Below are positions 1-8,842 of a stretch of 15,162 nucleotides of DNA, piece after piece; position 1 is the stretch's first letter; each line of letters begins with the position of its first letter. Position numbers and translations under genes: made by a program. The notes beneath the pieces are model-generated. The model had not been told where the DNA came from and made no database searches. It saw only the letters and a list, made by a program, of their open reading frames with translations. Source of the stretch: Candidatus Bipolaricaulota bacterium (lineage in GTDB: Bacteria > Bipolaricaulota > Bipolaricaulia > RBG-16-55-9); contig JAHEOA010000091.1 in the NCBI GenBank assembly GCA_018609825.1, forward strand, positions 1 to 15,162, given 5' to 3'.

Positions 1-3000
1 ACGGCCTCGCCGACCGCAAAGAAGTACAGATACGCCTCCCGCACGGACTCGTCCATGGCCGCCTCGACCGCGCGCGCGTAGAGCGCCATCGGGACGCGAT
101 AGCGTTCGGCTTGTTCAATGGGGCTCTGTCCCCACAGTCGATCCGACTTGTAGTCGATCAGGACCCACTCGCCGTCCTCCTTGAAGAGGCAGTCCGCCAT
201 GCCCTGCACCACGACGCCCTCGGTCTCGGCGCCTGGCTCCGACGCGATCCCCGGCTCCACCTCCGCAGCCGGCAAGCGCATGGTGAACAGCGTCTCCCGC
301 TGGACCGTGTCGGCTGCCTGCAGGCGCTTCCCCAAATCCGACTGGAAGAACGCCGCGATCTCATCGACGGGCACCAGCTCGGCCTCCTCCACCGTGAACA
401 GTTCCTGGGCCACCAACCGTCCGATTTCCCGTCGCACGGCGTCGGGTTCGTGGCCGGTCGCGAGATCAATGTGCTGCATCACCCGGTGCATGGCCGTGCC
501 GCGCAGAGCACCCTGGCGCGAGTCCCACGCGTCCTCCGGCTGCACGAAGCGCGGCCGTCGCCCGAGCCGCTCGCGCAGCTCATCGGGCAACGGCGCCTCC
601 GCCTTCTCCGGATCCAGCATCGCGCGCAGCTCGGTCACGGAGCGCTTCGCGACCAACCCGACCAGGGACTCGTAGGGATAGCGCCACGACAGCCGCCGCT
701 CGGCGTCCTTGACGACGTCCGAGTGCCCGTCGACGCCCAAGGGCTCCGCGCGGCCGATCCGCTCCCAATCGATGGATTCCGGGGCGTCGGTCGTGTCCGT
801 GGGCACGGCCGACGCCAGCGCCTCCCCGGCCCAGACGCGCACCGTCCAGCGCGAGGGATGATCCATGACGGGAATCCGATCCGTATCTTCCGTGCCTTCC
901 GCGTCGTCCGAGGTGGCCAAAGCCCGCAGCGGCTCCGCGTCGGGATGGCGCAACAGCGCCGGGCCGAGCCAGTCGAGCGCGCTGTTGGCGCCCGCCAGCG
1001 CCGTCTCCGGCAGCTCCACGTCGTCATGATCGGCCGCCAGTCGCCAGCGCAGCGCCTGACTCGGCAGGCCCGCCGCCGAGCCCAACAGCACCAGCCGCTC
1101 CCGCGCCCGCGTCAGCGCCACGTAGAGAATCCGCAGTTCTTCCGCCAGGCTCTCCAAGCGCGCCCCCTCCCGGACCGCGTGATACGCCATTGACGGATAC
1201 TTGACGCGCAGCGCCATGTCGACGTGCTTCGGGCCCAGCCCCAGCGAACGATCGATCAGCAGATCGCCGCCGTCGGCCTGGAACTGCGTGCCCAGGCCGG
1301 CCACCATGACGATCGGGTACTCCAGCCCCTTCGCCTGGTGGATCGACATGAGCCGCACGACGTCCTCGTCCTCCCCGAGTGTCGACGGCGTGGCCAGGTC
1401 CTCGCCGCGCTCGCGGAGGCGCTTGATGTAGCGCAGAAACCGGAAGAGGCCCTGTCGCACGAAGCGATCAAAGTCCCGGGCGCGGTCCTTGAGCGCCAAG
1501 AGGTTGGCCCGCCGCTGGGCGCCGCCCGGCATGGCGGCCATGTAGCCGACCAGGCTCGTCTCGCGATAGATCCGGTCGATCAGTCGCCCGAGCGGCTCGC
1601 GCCGCGCCCGCGTCCGCCAGGCTTCCAGACGCTCGAGGAAGTCGCTCAGCCGGCCGCGCAGCTCGTCCGGGCCCTCCCGGCTCGCGACGCCCACGGCCCG
1701 ATGGAAGGCCTCCTCGGGACACCCGGCTCGAATCGTGGCGAGATCGTGGGCGCTCAACCCCACGACGGGGCTGCGCAGCACCGTCGCCATGGGAATGTCC
1801 TGGTGTGGGTTGTCGATCAGTTCCAACAGCGCCAGGACGATCTCCACTTCCAGGCTGTCGAAATACCCGCCGGCCGCCGGGGCATAGACGGGCACGCCCA
1901 GGTCCTCCAGCGTCTGTTGCACGATGTGGGCCCGATTCCTCGTCGCCCGCATCAGCACCGCCACGTCGCGATAGCGCGCCGCCCGGTATATCTCGGCGTC
2001 GTCGTCCCAGATCCGCAGCGGCCCGCGCTCCCCGTCGCCCTCGACGAGCGCGCGGATCCGCTGGCCCAAGACGCTCGCCTCGCGCTCGGTGGCGCTGTAC
2101 TCCGCCCAAGCCGACTGATCCCCCTCGCCCTCGGGCGCGGCCTTCTCCACGAGATGGACCTCGGCCGGCGGGTCATCGTCGCGAGCGTCCGGCTCGTCCG
2201 AACGCCCCGGCACCAGCTCGGCCACGTCGCGATAGCGCAGGCCGCCCAGTTCCTCGGTCATGAGCTGCCGGAACACGCCGTTCGCGGCCGCCAGGATGCC
2301 GGGCCGGCTCCGGAAGTTTTCCAAGAGCTCGATGCGAACACGCTCGGCGTCTTGGAACCGGCCAGCGCGGTCGCGAACGGGCGTGCTTTCGCGGTAGCGT
2401 TCCAGGAAAAGCCCCGGCTCGGCCAATCGAAAGCGGTAGATGCTCTGCTTGACGTCGCCGACCATGAAGAGGTTCGCGGGGCCCGATGCGTCCTCGGGCG
2501 ATCGCGACACCAGGCGCACGATGGCGTCCTGCAGCTCGTTGACGTCCTGGTACTCGTCAACCAGCACTTCGGCAAACTGCGCGCGCAGCTCGCGGGCGAT
2601 GTCGGAGGGGACGAGCTCGCCGGGCTCGGCGCTCGGATCCAACAGCAAGCGGAAGGCGTGCCGCTCCATGTCGCGGAAGTCGATCACGCCCAGGCTGCGC
2701 TTCTCGGCATCGAGCGCCCGGTCGTAGCGCTTGACCAGGTTCACGAGCGCCGCCATCGCCGGGTGCATCTCGGTCAGTTCCCTCAGGACCTGTGCGCCGT
2801 CGCGGTCGATGACCCGATCGTGCAGCTTGCGACAGGCGTCCTTGGCCTCGTTGCGGGCCTTCTTGATCCGCTCCGCGGTGTCGCGGGGCAGGTCGCCCGT
2901 GGAGGGCAGCCGTGCCCAGGCCAGCCCCTCCAACAGCGCGCGCAGTCCCTCCCAGTCGGCCGTCGGGGCCGCTTCGGCCGCTTGGCTCAGTTGAGCGTGC

Positions 3001-3761
3001 TCGCCGCGCAGGAAGCTCGCCAGATTCGGGTCGCCCGCGTCCTCGGCCGCCCGCTGCGCGGAGGCCAGATGACGGCTCGCCCCGGCCAGCGTCCGCCCAG
3101 CCAACCGCCGCAGCGGCTCGAACCAGGGCGTCGTCTCGACGGACGCCGGACGTTCAAACGGCGCCGCCAGCGCGTCGAGCCACTGCTCGGGCCAGGGATG
3201 GCCGTAGGCCAGCGCGTGCAGGTCCAAGACGAGCTCGCGCACGCCCTCGTCGCCGCGGCCCCCGTAGCGATCGACCAGCGTGAGGAAGCCCTCGTCGCCC
3301 TCCTCGTGGAGCTCCTCGAAGAGCGCGTCGGTCACTTCCTGCTCCAGCAGGCCCGACTCATGCGCAGACAGCACGCGCGCGGCCGGGTCCAGATCGAGCC
3401 GATAGAAGTGCTGGCGGAGGAGCCGCAGGCAGAACGCGTGGAGCGTGGAGATCTGGCTACGGCCCAACAGGGCCAGCTGCTGGCGAGGCCGAGGATCGGA
3501 GGGATCCCGGGCGGATTCGGCCTCCAGCGAGCGCCCGATCCGCTCGCGCATCTCCGCCGCGGCCGCCTCCGTGAACGTGGCCACCAGCAGCCGATCGACG
3601 TCGACGGGATCGTCGGGATCGAGGACCCGGCGCCGGATCCGTTCCACCAGCACCGACGTCTTGCCGGTGCCCGCGCCGGCGCTGACCAGCAGCCGTCGAT
3701 TCCGCAGCTCGATCGCATCCCGCTGCGCCGCGGTCCAGCGTTGGGTCTCCACTGAAGCCAT
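1..3761 (-). CDS. addA: AddA, ATP-dependent helicase/nuclease subunit A (3' end cut by window edge)
   Basis: AddA is the UvrD/Rep-like (SF1) helicase subunit of AddAB, the RecBCD counterpart that resects double-strand ends for RecA repair. The frame is open for 1253 codons and leaves the window without a stop; B. subtilis AddA is about 1230 aa, so little is missing. Visible motifs: Walker A SAGAGTGKT (27-35), motif Ia-like region VATFTEAAAAEMRERI, Walker B DEYQD (402-406) followed by VGDVKQSIYRFR, motif V MSIHQAKGLEYP (805-816), motif VI ILYVALTRAR (878-887), and the C-terminal PD-(D/E)XK nuclease motif IDYKSDR (1202-1208) preceded by GMADCLFKEDGEWVL-type sequence. The ATG at 3761 shares its A with the TGA of addB and has AGGAGG seven bases upstream, so translation is probably coupled. 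All helicase and nuclease motifs are intact; no internal stop. Confidence 0.96.
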   Translation of the reverse strand, partial: MASVETQRWTAAQRDAIELRNRRLLVSAGAGTGKTSVLVERIRRRVLDPDDPVDVDRLLVATFTEAAAAEMRERIGRSLEAESARDPSDPRPRQQLALLGRSQISTLHAFCLRLLRQHFYRLDLDPAARVLSAHESGLLEQEVTDALFEELHEEGDEGFLTLVDRYGGRGDEGVRELVLDLHALAYGHPWPEQWLDALAAPFERPASVETTPWFEPLRRLAGRTLAGASRHLASAQRAAEDAGDPNLASFLRGEHAQLSQAAEAAPTADWEGLRALLEGLAWARLPSTGDLPRDTAERIKKARNEAKDACRKLHDRVIDRDGAQVLRELTEMHPAMAALVNLVKRYDRALDAEKRSLGVIDFRDMERHAFRLLLDPSAEPGELVPSDIARELRAQFAEVLVDEYQDVNELQDAIVRLVSRSPEDASGPANLFMVGDVKQSIYRFRLAEPGLFLERYRESTPVRDRAGRFQDAERVRIELLENFRSRPGILAAANGVFRQLMTEELGGLRYRDVAELVPGRSDEPDARDDDPPAEVHLVEKAAPEGEGDQSAWAEYSATEREASVLGQRIRALVEGDGERGPLRIWDDDAEIYRAARYRDVAVLMRATRNRAHIVQQTLEDLGVPVYAPAAGGYFDSLEVEIVLALLELIDNPHQDIPMATVLRSPVVGLSAHDLATIRAGCPEEAFHRAVGVASREGPDELRGRLSDFLERLEAWRTRARREPLGRLIDRIYRETSLVGYMAAMPGGAQRRANLLALKDRARDFDRFVRQGLFRFLRYIKRLRERGEDLATPSTLGEDEDVVRLMSIHQAKGLEYPIVMVAGLGTQFQADGGDLLIDRSLGLGPKHVDMALRVKYPSMAYHAVREGARLESLAEELRILYVALTRARERLVLLGSAAGLPSQALRWRLAADHDDVELPETALAGANSALDWLGPALLRHPDAEPLRALATSDDAEGTEDTDRIPVMDHPSRWTVRVWAGEALASAVPTDTTDAPESIDWERIGRAEPLGVDGHSDVVKDAERRLSWRYPYESLVGLVAKRSVTELRAMLDPEKAEAPLPDELRERLGRRPRFVQPEDAWDSRQGALRGTAMHRVMQHIDLATGHEPDAVRREIGRLVAQELFTVEEAELVPVDEIAAFFQSDLGKRLQAADTVQRETLFTMRLPAAEVEPGIASEPGAETEGVVVQGMADCLFKEDGEWVLIDYKSDRLWGQSPIEQAERYRVPMALYARAVEAAMDESVREAYLYFFAVGEA

Positions 3762-6700
3762 CAGCTCGCCTCCTCGCCCGAGGCGTCCGTCGACGAGCCG
3801 TTCGACTCCCGATCGTCGTCCCGGGCCCGCAGCGCCTCCAGCACCGACGGGTTCTTCATGGTCTCCAGGTCGCGATAGCGGTTGCCCGGCAGCCGCGGGT
3901 CGAACTGGCAGACCGAGCGGTACTCGCAGTGCTCACACGGCGTCCGGTTGCGATGGCGGGTGGGCACGGGCGCGATCGTGCCCGCCAGCATCCGCTCGCC
4001 CAGCGCCTGCAGCTGGTTCCCCAGGTGATCCAAAAGCCGCCCGAAGTCGTCCTCGTCCAGCACCCGCGAGCGCTTGTCGGGCTCGCCCCGTTGGGTCATA
4101 TTGACGGGCAAGAGGTCGAACGAGCCGCTCTCGTCCATGGCCGCCAGCGCCGACGGATCGTTGAGCAGCCAACCGTCGGCCCGGTGCTTTTTGTGGCGCT
4201 GGCGCTCGGCCTCGTCGGGATCGATCGGCCCGTCCGCCCCGACGACGGGCTCGCCGATGGGCAGATAGAGCAGCCCGGCGAAGCGCGCGTCGTCCACGTC
4301 GGCCAGCCACGTCTGGCCCTGCAGCGCCGCCAGCACATACAGGCCCAATTGGAGCGAGATCCCGTGGTAGAGCTCGTCGAGGTTGAGCGTCTGGGGACGG
4401 CTCTTGTAGTCGACGACCCGCAGCCAGCGCTCGCCCGTCTCGCTCTCGGCCAAATCCACGCGATCGATGGCCCCGCGGATCGTCAACTGCCGGCGCTCGC
4501 CGAGGTCGAGCACCACCGGCGGAAGCTCCCCGGACGGCCCGAAGCGGACCTCGGTGCGCACGGGCCGGAACCGCCCCCGATGGGCGTCGGCGACGACCCG
4601 TCGACTGACCTCCAAGAGCGTGTCGCGGATGTGGCGCTCCAGGTAGCGATAGCGGGCGGTGCTCGTCAGGATCTCGTTCTGCAGGCGCGGCGCCAGCTCG
4701 CCGACGATCTCGTCCATGAGCTCGCTCAGACGGGGATCGTCCAGCTCGCCCAGATCGAGCTCGTCCTGCTCGGCCCGCTGGGCGAACGTGCTGAGCGCGG
4801 CGTGGTACAACAGCCCCAGCTCGGGGGCCTCGACCTGCTGGACGGGGCGCTCGGCCAGGCGCAGCCCGTAGCGGGCGAAGTGCTGGAAGGGGCACTTGGC
4901 GAAGCTCTCCAAGCGGCTCGGGCTGGCCAGGACCTGGGAGCCGAACAGCGCCTCGACCAGCTCGGGCGCCAGCGGCGCGACGTCGTTGCGATAGGCCAGG
5001 CCCGCCAGCGCCGGCGCGAGCTCGCGACGGATCTCGTCGTTCGCCACCGCCCAGTCGTAGAGCCCCAGCCACGGCCCCTCGGTCGAGGCGCGCCCGTCGC
5101 GGATCGCCCGCAGTCGGGTCGCCAAGGCCTCAGCAAGGCCCTCGCCCGTCTCGATCTGTTCCACGCGCGTCTCAAAGGGCGACGGCGAGTCAATCTCCAA
5201 CGGGGGATAGAGCGCCTCCAGGCGCCGCACAAAGGGCGCCGGGCGCAGCGCCTTGCCCTCCTCGTCGGCCCGCGGATAGGCGATCCAGAGCCGCTCGCTG
5301 GCCCGCGTCAGCGCCACGTAGGTGAAATACGGCTCGTGCAGCGTGCGGACCCGGGCGGTCGGCTGCAGCTCGATATCGGCCGCGTTGAGCGCCTCGCGCT
5401 CACGATCGCCCAGCAGCGGGTCCTCCTCCTGGCGCTTGGGATACGCCCCGTCCACGGCCCCGAGCACCAGCGCCGCCCGGACGTGGGGATGGCGGGAGCG
5501 CTCCACCGTGCCGACGACGACTTGATCCGTCCCCGGCGGGATCAGCCCCACCTCGATGGCTTCGAGGCCGGCATCGATCACCTCGGCGTACTCCGCGACC
5601 GTGAACGACAGGTCGTCCAGCCCCTCGATCGTCTGATCCAACAGCTCCACCACCGCGTCCCAGACCTGCAGATGCTCCTGTGCGGCAACCAGATCGTCCG
5701 CCGCTTCGGCGTCCCGGCTCCACCGCTCCACGGCCTCCGCCACGCCCAGGTTCTCCAACAGTTCATAGAGCGCCGCGGACAGCGTTTGCACGGGCTGGCG
5801 CGAGCGTCGGGCCTCGGCCACGCGCTCGTGGAACGTCATGAGCGCGTCTCGAGCACGATCGCGAATCTCGTTGATGTCAGCCAGTTCCCGAGCTTGAGCG
5901 TCATCGGCCGCTTGACGGGGATCGGGTGCATCCTCGGATGGCTCCGCCTCCAACGTGTAGCGGCGCACGAACGTCCACGGATTCGGGTCGCGCCAGCGCC
6001 AACCGCGAATGCCGAACTCCAGGACGTAGTTCTCCAGGCGATCGACCTCGTCCCGATCGACCGGCGCCAGGTCGGTCTTGAGATACCGGAAGACGGGCTC
6101 GTAGGCCCAGTCCATCTGGATTGTCTCCAAGGCCGAGCGGACCAGCTCCACGACCGGGTGGTGGGCGACCGAGCGCCGTCGGTCAATGAACACGGGGATG
6201 TGGTGGCGACGGAAGACTTCCTCGATGAGGTCGCCATAGACGTCGAGCTCGCGCACGCCGAGGACGATGTCGCGATAGCGCATCCCCTCGTCGCGGGCGA
6301 GCCGCAGCACCTCGCGGGCCGCGGCCTCCACCTCCGCACGCCGATCCGGCGCCGCCAGCACGCTCAGTCCCTGCGGATCCTCGGGATAGCGCTGCCCCGG
6401 ATAGTTGCCCATCTCCCGCTCGAGATGGGCCAAGTCGGGCGCGGCGTAGCGCGGCTGATCCCCGTTCGATGAGCCATCCATCGAGGCCGGAAGGCGAACG
6501 GGAGGTTCCAGAGGGACGCCCTGGCTCAGGGCCCGATCACGTAGATCTCGGTAGGTCTCGTGCGTGGGTCGGAAGAGCTCGCTCTCGGTCGGATCGAGGC
6601 CGTCCTCGACCTCGCGCGGATCGAGACAGAGCGTGACCTCGACCGACTCGACGTGGCCCAACAGCGCCTCCAGCACGGCCAGTTCCTGGGGCGTAAAGCC

Positions 6701-7348
6701 CGTGAAGCCGTCGACCCAGACCGAGGCGCCGTCGAAGAGCTGCGTGCCCGCCAGCTTGGCCGCGACCTGCGAGAGCCGCCCGTCGGGGTCGGTCCAGCGG
6801 CCCTCGAGCGCGTCGTGATAGGCCCGCGTCAGGATCGCCAGATCGCCCAGTTTGGCGCTCAACGCGCCGCCGGCGTCGGCGCCGTGTTCCTTCGGCAGGC
6901 TCGACTGGGCCCCCCACAGCTCGGCCTCGCCCACGCGATGGGCGGACAGCTCCGCGAGCGTATCGGACAGATGGGCGATGAAGCCGGGGCGCGTCCCGAC
7001 ACGGTGGAGCAGTTGGAGCTCGTCGGCGTGACGATGCAACAACGAGCGCAAGAGCATCCGCTTGCCCAGCTCGCCGATCGCCGGATGGGACTCGCCCCCC
7101 AACGACGAGAGCACGCGCCAGGCCAGCCGCTGGAAGCTGAGCACTTCCGCGCGCAGGAAGGCCGATCGGTTGTGTTGCGTCCTCAGGCGCTCCAGGAGGG
7201 CCTGCTCCATCTGGAACGTCGCCTGCTCCGGGACCAGCAACACGAGCGGCGGCCCGTGCGGCCGTCGCGTCAGTTCGCTCGCGATGCCGTCCAGGACGCG
7301 GGCCGTCTTCCCGCTGCCCGCGCGCCCTAGGACACAGCGGAGTCCCAT
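3761..7348 (-). CDS. addB: AddB, ATP-dependent nuclease subunit B with iron-sulfur cluster motif
   Basis: AddB is the partner of AddA. In the characterised B. subtilis enzyme it recognises Chi and its nuclease cuts the 5' strand. This 1195-aa protein is of normal length. It starts with Walker A GRAGSGKT (8-15), carries the inactive-helicase-like middle (for example VVGTVERSRHPHV, then FTYVALTRASERLW), and ends with a RecB-type nuclease domain: AIDRVD with Asp962 and VDYKS (979-983) followed by the Q-x-x-x-Y-type helix ISLQLGLYVLAA. Cys819 (FAKCPFQHFARYGL) and Cys1138, Cys1141, Cys1147 (CEHCEYRSVC) match the four cysteines that hold the 4Fe-4S cluster in the AddB family. The ATG at 7348 has GGAAGGG five bases upstream; another ATG at 7352 is out of frame. 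The order addB-addA is the usual one. It is likely transcribed from the promoter at 7431-7460. Confidence 0.96.
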   Translation of the reverse strand: MGLRCVLGRAGSGKTARVLDGIASELTRRPHGPPLVLLVPEQATFQMEQALLERLRTQHNRSAFLRAEVLSFQRLAWRVLSSLGGESHPAIGELGKRMLLRSLLHRHADELQLLHRVGTRPGFIAHLSDTLAELSAHRVGEAELWGAQSSLPKEHGADAGGALSAKLGDLAILTRAYHDALEGRWTDPDGRLSQVAAKLAGTQLFDGASVWVDGFTGFTPQELAVLEALLGHVESVEVTLCLDPREVEDGLDPTESELFRPTHETYRDLRDRALSQGVPLEPPVRLPASMDGSSNGDQPRYAAPDLAHLEREMGNYPGQRYPEDPQGLSVLAAPDRRAEVEAAAREVLRLARDEGMRYRDIVLGVRELDVYGDLIEEVFRRHHIPVFIDRRRSVAHHPVVELVRSALETIQMDWAYEPVFRYLKTDLAPVDRDEVDRLENYVLEFGIRGWRWRDPNPWTFVRRYTLEAEPSEDAPDPRQAADDAQARELADINEIRDRARDALMTFHERVAEARRSRQPVQTLSAALYELLENLGVAEAVERWSRDAEAADDLVAAQEHLQVWDAVVELLDQTIEGLDDLSFTVAEYAEVIDAGLEAIEVGLIPPGTDQVVVGTVERSRHPHVRAALVLGAVDGAYPKRQEEDPLLGDREREALNAADIELQPTARVRTLHEPYFTYVALTRASERLWIAYPRADEEGKALRPAPFVRRLEALYPPLEIDSPSPFETRVEQIETGEGLAEALATRLRAIRDGRASTEGPWLGLYDWAVANDEIRRELAPALAGLAYRNDVAPLAPELVEALFGSQVLASPSRLESFAKCPFQHFARYGLRLAERPVQQVEAPELGLLYHAALSTFAQRAEQDELDLGELDDPRLSELMDEIVGELAPRLQNEILTSTARYRYLERHIRDTLLEVSRRVVADAHRGRFRPVRTEVRFGPSGELPPVVLDLGERRQLTIRGAIDRVDLAESETGERWLRVVDYKSRPQTLNLDELYHGISLQLGLYVLAALQGQTWLADVDDARFAGLLYLPIGEPVVGADGPIDPDEAERQRHKKHRADGWLLNDPSALAAMDESGSFDLLPVNMTQRGEPDKRSRVLDEDDFGRLLDHLGNQLQALGERMLAGTIAPVPTRHRNRTPCEHCEYRSVCQFDPRLPGNRYRDLETMKNPSVLEALRARDDDRESNGSSTDASGEEAS

Positions 7349-7430
7349 ACATGCCCTTCCCCGCAGATCGCCAAGCTCGGCTCGAGCTGGTCCCGACCCA
7401 TCAGATGGATGTGCGCGCCTGCATTCGGCA

Positions 7431-7460
7431 AGTCTACCAAGGGGAGCGTCAACGCGTCGA
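7431..7460 (-). promoter_or_regulatory. Candidate promoter of addBA
   Basis: On the minus strand there is a -35 box TCGACG (7455-7460), an 18-bp spacer, and a -10 box TAGACT (7431-7436). Both boxes and the spacing are identical to those of the candidate pfkA promoter at 9887-9916, which raises confidence in both. The predicted start near 7424 gives a leader of about 75 nt before the addB ATG. A second -35-like TTGACG sits inside the spacer but has no -10 at the right distance. This is sequence inspection only. Confidence 0.5.
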
Positions 7461-7481
7461 GCCCCCCGACAAAGCGGAATC

Positions 7482-7507
7482 TGAGACCTCGAATCGCCGT
7501 GGTCTCA
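7482..7507 (-). terminator. Candidate stem-loop at the end of the MFS gene
   Basis: A perfect 7-bp inverted repeat, TGAGACC/GGTCTCA with a 12-nt loop, begins exactly with the TGA stop codon of the MFS gene. It lies just upstream of the addB promoter, so it would separate the two units. The following minus-strand sequence has only a short CTTTGT tract rather than a real U-run, so it may be a weak or Rho-assisted terminator, or chance. Confidence 0.35.
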
Positions 7508-8686
7508 CGCGACGTCCGCCTCGCGCACGAAGCGCGTGAGCGTGACGATCGCGCCGCTGGCCACCACCGCTGCCAGGGGGCCGACCACGCCGATCCCGAA
7601 CGTCGCCAGCGCCCACGGCCCGGTCAAGCTGCCCAGCGTCCGGCCGATCATGGAGGTCCCGGTGGCCAGCGAGAGCACCTTGCCGCGCTGGGCGGGCACC
7701 TGCTCGCTCACCAGCGGAATGTGGCTCACGATGGCGAACTCCAGGACCGCCAGGGCCAGCATCGCGCCGAGGACCGCGGGGATCCGGCCCACGTCGAACA
7801 GCGGCAGCAGCAGGTTGGCGACGACCATGGCCAGCACCCCCAGCAGGACGCTGCGGCGCTTGCCCAGGCGGTCGCTGACGAGGCTGGCGCTCACGCTGCC
7901 CGCCAGAAGCGCGACGCCCACGAGCAGCGCCGTCGTGCCCAGCTCGCCCGCGCCCAGACCGTAGGAGCGCTCCAGCCAGCTTCCGTAGACGAGCTGCACG
8001 TTCGTGCCGGCAAAGAAGATGAACCCGCCGGTGGCGATCGCCCCCCACGCCGAGCGACGCCCCGCGCCCAGATCCAGGAACGCACGGAGACTGAACGGCG
8101 TTCTCGGACGCGCCGGCGCTTGGGCCGCGCTCTCGTCCGGGGAGGGGAAGCGACCGATGACGAACGACGCGGCGGCCACCCCAGCCGCCAAGACGACGAA
8201 CGCCGAGCGCCACCCGGCCCAGGCGATGAGGTGGCCCAAGGGCCAGAGGCCGACAATCCCAGCCAGCGCCCAAGAGTACTCCACCATGCCGAGCCCGCGG
8301 CCACGCCGGTTGTAGGGGAGATGGCCGCTCAGGTACGCGTGCAGCGTGGGCAAAAACCCGGCGGTTCCGACGCCCATGAGCAGCATGGCGATCGCCGTGG
8401 TGACCACGCCCTGGCCCAGGCCGATCAGCAGCAACCCCGCGGTGCTGAGCGCCAGGCAGATTCGGATCACGGGCCGATAGCCGAAGCGGTCGGCTTGGGC
8501 GCCGATGACGGGCACAACCAGCCCGACGGCGCTGCGCAGCGCGACCAGTTGCCCGAGCGTCACGATGCCGACGCCGAGGCCGTCGGCGATGGTGGCGAGA
8601 TAGGGATTGAAGACCTGGACGCTCGTGTCGACGAGCAGCTTGGCCCCCATGCTCATGAGAATGAGCCGCGTCACGACGGTGTGCAT
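7505..8686 (-). CDS. Major facilitator superfamily (MFS) transporter
   Basis: A 393-aa integral membrane protein with about twelve hydrophobic segments. MFS motif A is visible in the loop after the second helix as GAQADRFGYRP (62-72), and a degenerate copy SDRLGKRR (271-278) sits at the equivalent place in the second half, the normal two-fold symmetry of MFS carriers. The central loop (about 180-205) is hydrophilic and Pro/Ala-rich. Overall it resembles drug/sugar-efflux-type MFS proteins, but no residue fixes the substrate, so none is assigned. It lies alone between pfkA and addB, with 156-bp gaps on both sides, and is probably its own transcript. The ATG at 8686 has no clear Shine-Dalgarno sequence; ATG codons at residues 11 and 13 are alternatives but would clip the start of the first helix. 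Confidence 0.9.
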   Translation of the reverse strand: MHTVVTRLILMSMGAKLLVDTSVQVFNPYLATIADGLGVGIVTLGQLVALRSAVGLVVPVIGAQADRFGYRPVIRICLALSTAGLLLIGLGQGVVTTAIAMLLMGVGTAGFLPTLHAYLSGHLPYNRRGRGLGMVEYSWALAGIVGLWPLGHLIAWAGWRSAFVVLAAGVAAASFVIGRFPSPDESAAQAPARPRTPFSLRAFLDLGAGRRSAWGAIATGGFIFFAGTNVQLVYGSWLERSYGLGAGELGTTALLVGVALLAGSVSASLVSDRLGKRRSVLLGVLAMVVANLLLPLFDVGRIPAVLGAMLALAVLEFAIVSHIPLVSEQVPAQRGKVLSLATGTSMIGRTLGSLTGPWALATFGIGVVGPLAAVVASGAIVTLTRFVREADVA

Positions 8687-8714
8687 TGGGAATCACGGGT
8701 CCCGGCGAGCCCCC

Positions 8715-8720
8715 ATTATA
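8715..8720 (-). promoter_or_regulatory. Perfect -10 box upstream of the MFS gene
   Basis: The minus strand reads TATAAT here, an exact consensus -10 in an otherwise GC-rich gap. A start near 8708 would give a leader of about 22 nt to the ATG at 8686. No good -35 box lies 16-18 bp upstream; the nearest TGACG-like sequence is about 25 bp away, so this promoter may need an activator or use a different -35. Confidence 0.4.
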
Positions 8721-8752
8721 GCTCCCGAGCCCGGCGACACCCACGCGTCAGT

Positions 8753-8836
8753 GTCCCTCGTTCCCCGTAGAGGGACTATGGGGCTCGCCAACGGGCCACA
8801 CGACGCTTTCGGTGCTTGGTGACCGGAAAAGGCGTC
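8753..8836 (-). terminator. Two candidate stem-loops downstream of pfkA
   Basis: Reading on the minus strand from the pfkA stop, the first hairpin (8802-8836) pairs GACGC/GCGTC, TTT/AAA and CGGT/ACCG with small bulges around an 8-nt loop. The second (8753-8776) is a perfect 7-bp repeat GAGGGAC with its complement GTCCCTC around a 10-nt loop. Neither is followed by a U-run. They may end the pfkA transcript, but the call is weak. Confidence 0.3.
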
Positions 8837-8842
8837 GATGGG

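Noticed and set aside
111..1193. A 360-codon plus-strand open frame near the left edge
   Set aside because: It lies opposite the C-terminal part of addA, including the nuclease motif IDYKSDR, and its composition is that of an antisense shadow.
1224..3755. An 843-codon plus-strand open frame opposite addA
   Set aside because: It is codon-aligned with addA on the other strand. A stop there needs TTA, CTA or TCA codons in addA, which are rare in a GC-rich gene, so long antisense frames are expected. The translation is rich in Arg, Gln, His and Pro and shows no domain.
3929..6472. An 847-codon plus-strand open frame opposite addB
   Set aside because: Same cause as above: it is codon-aligned with addB, which shows full AddB motifs, and has no ribosome-binding site or recognisable domain.
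7449..8744. A 431-codon minus-strand frame covering the MFS gene
   Set aside because: Its translation is hydrophilic and Arg/Gly-rich; the frame ending at 7505 gives a clean membrane transporter with MFS motif A.
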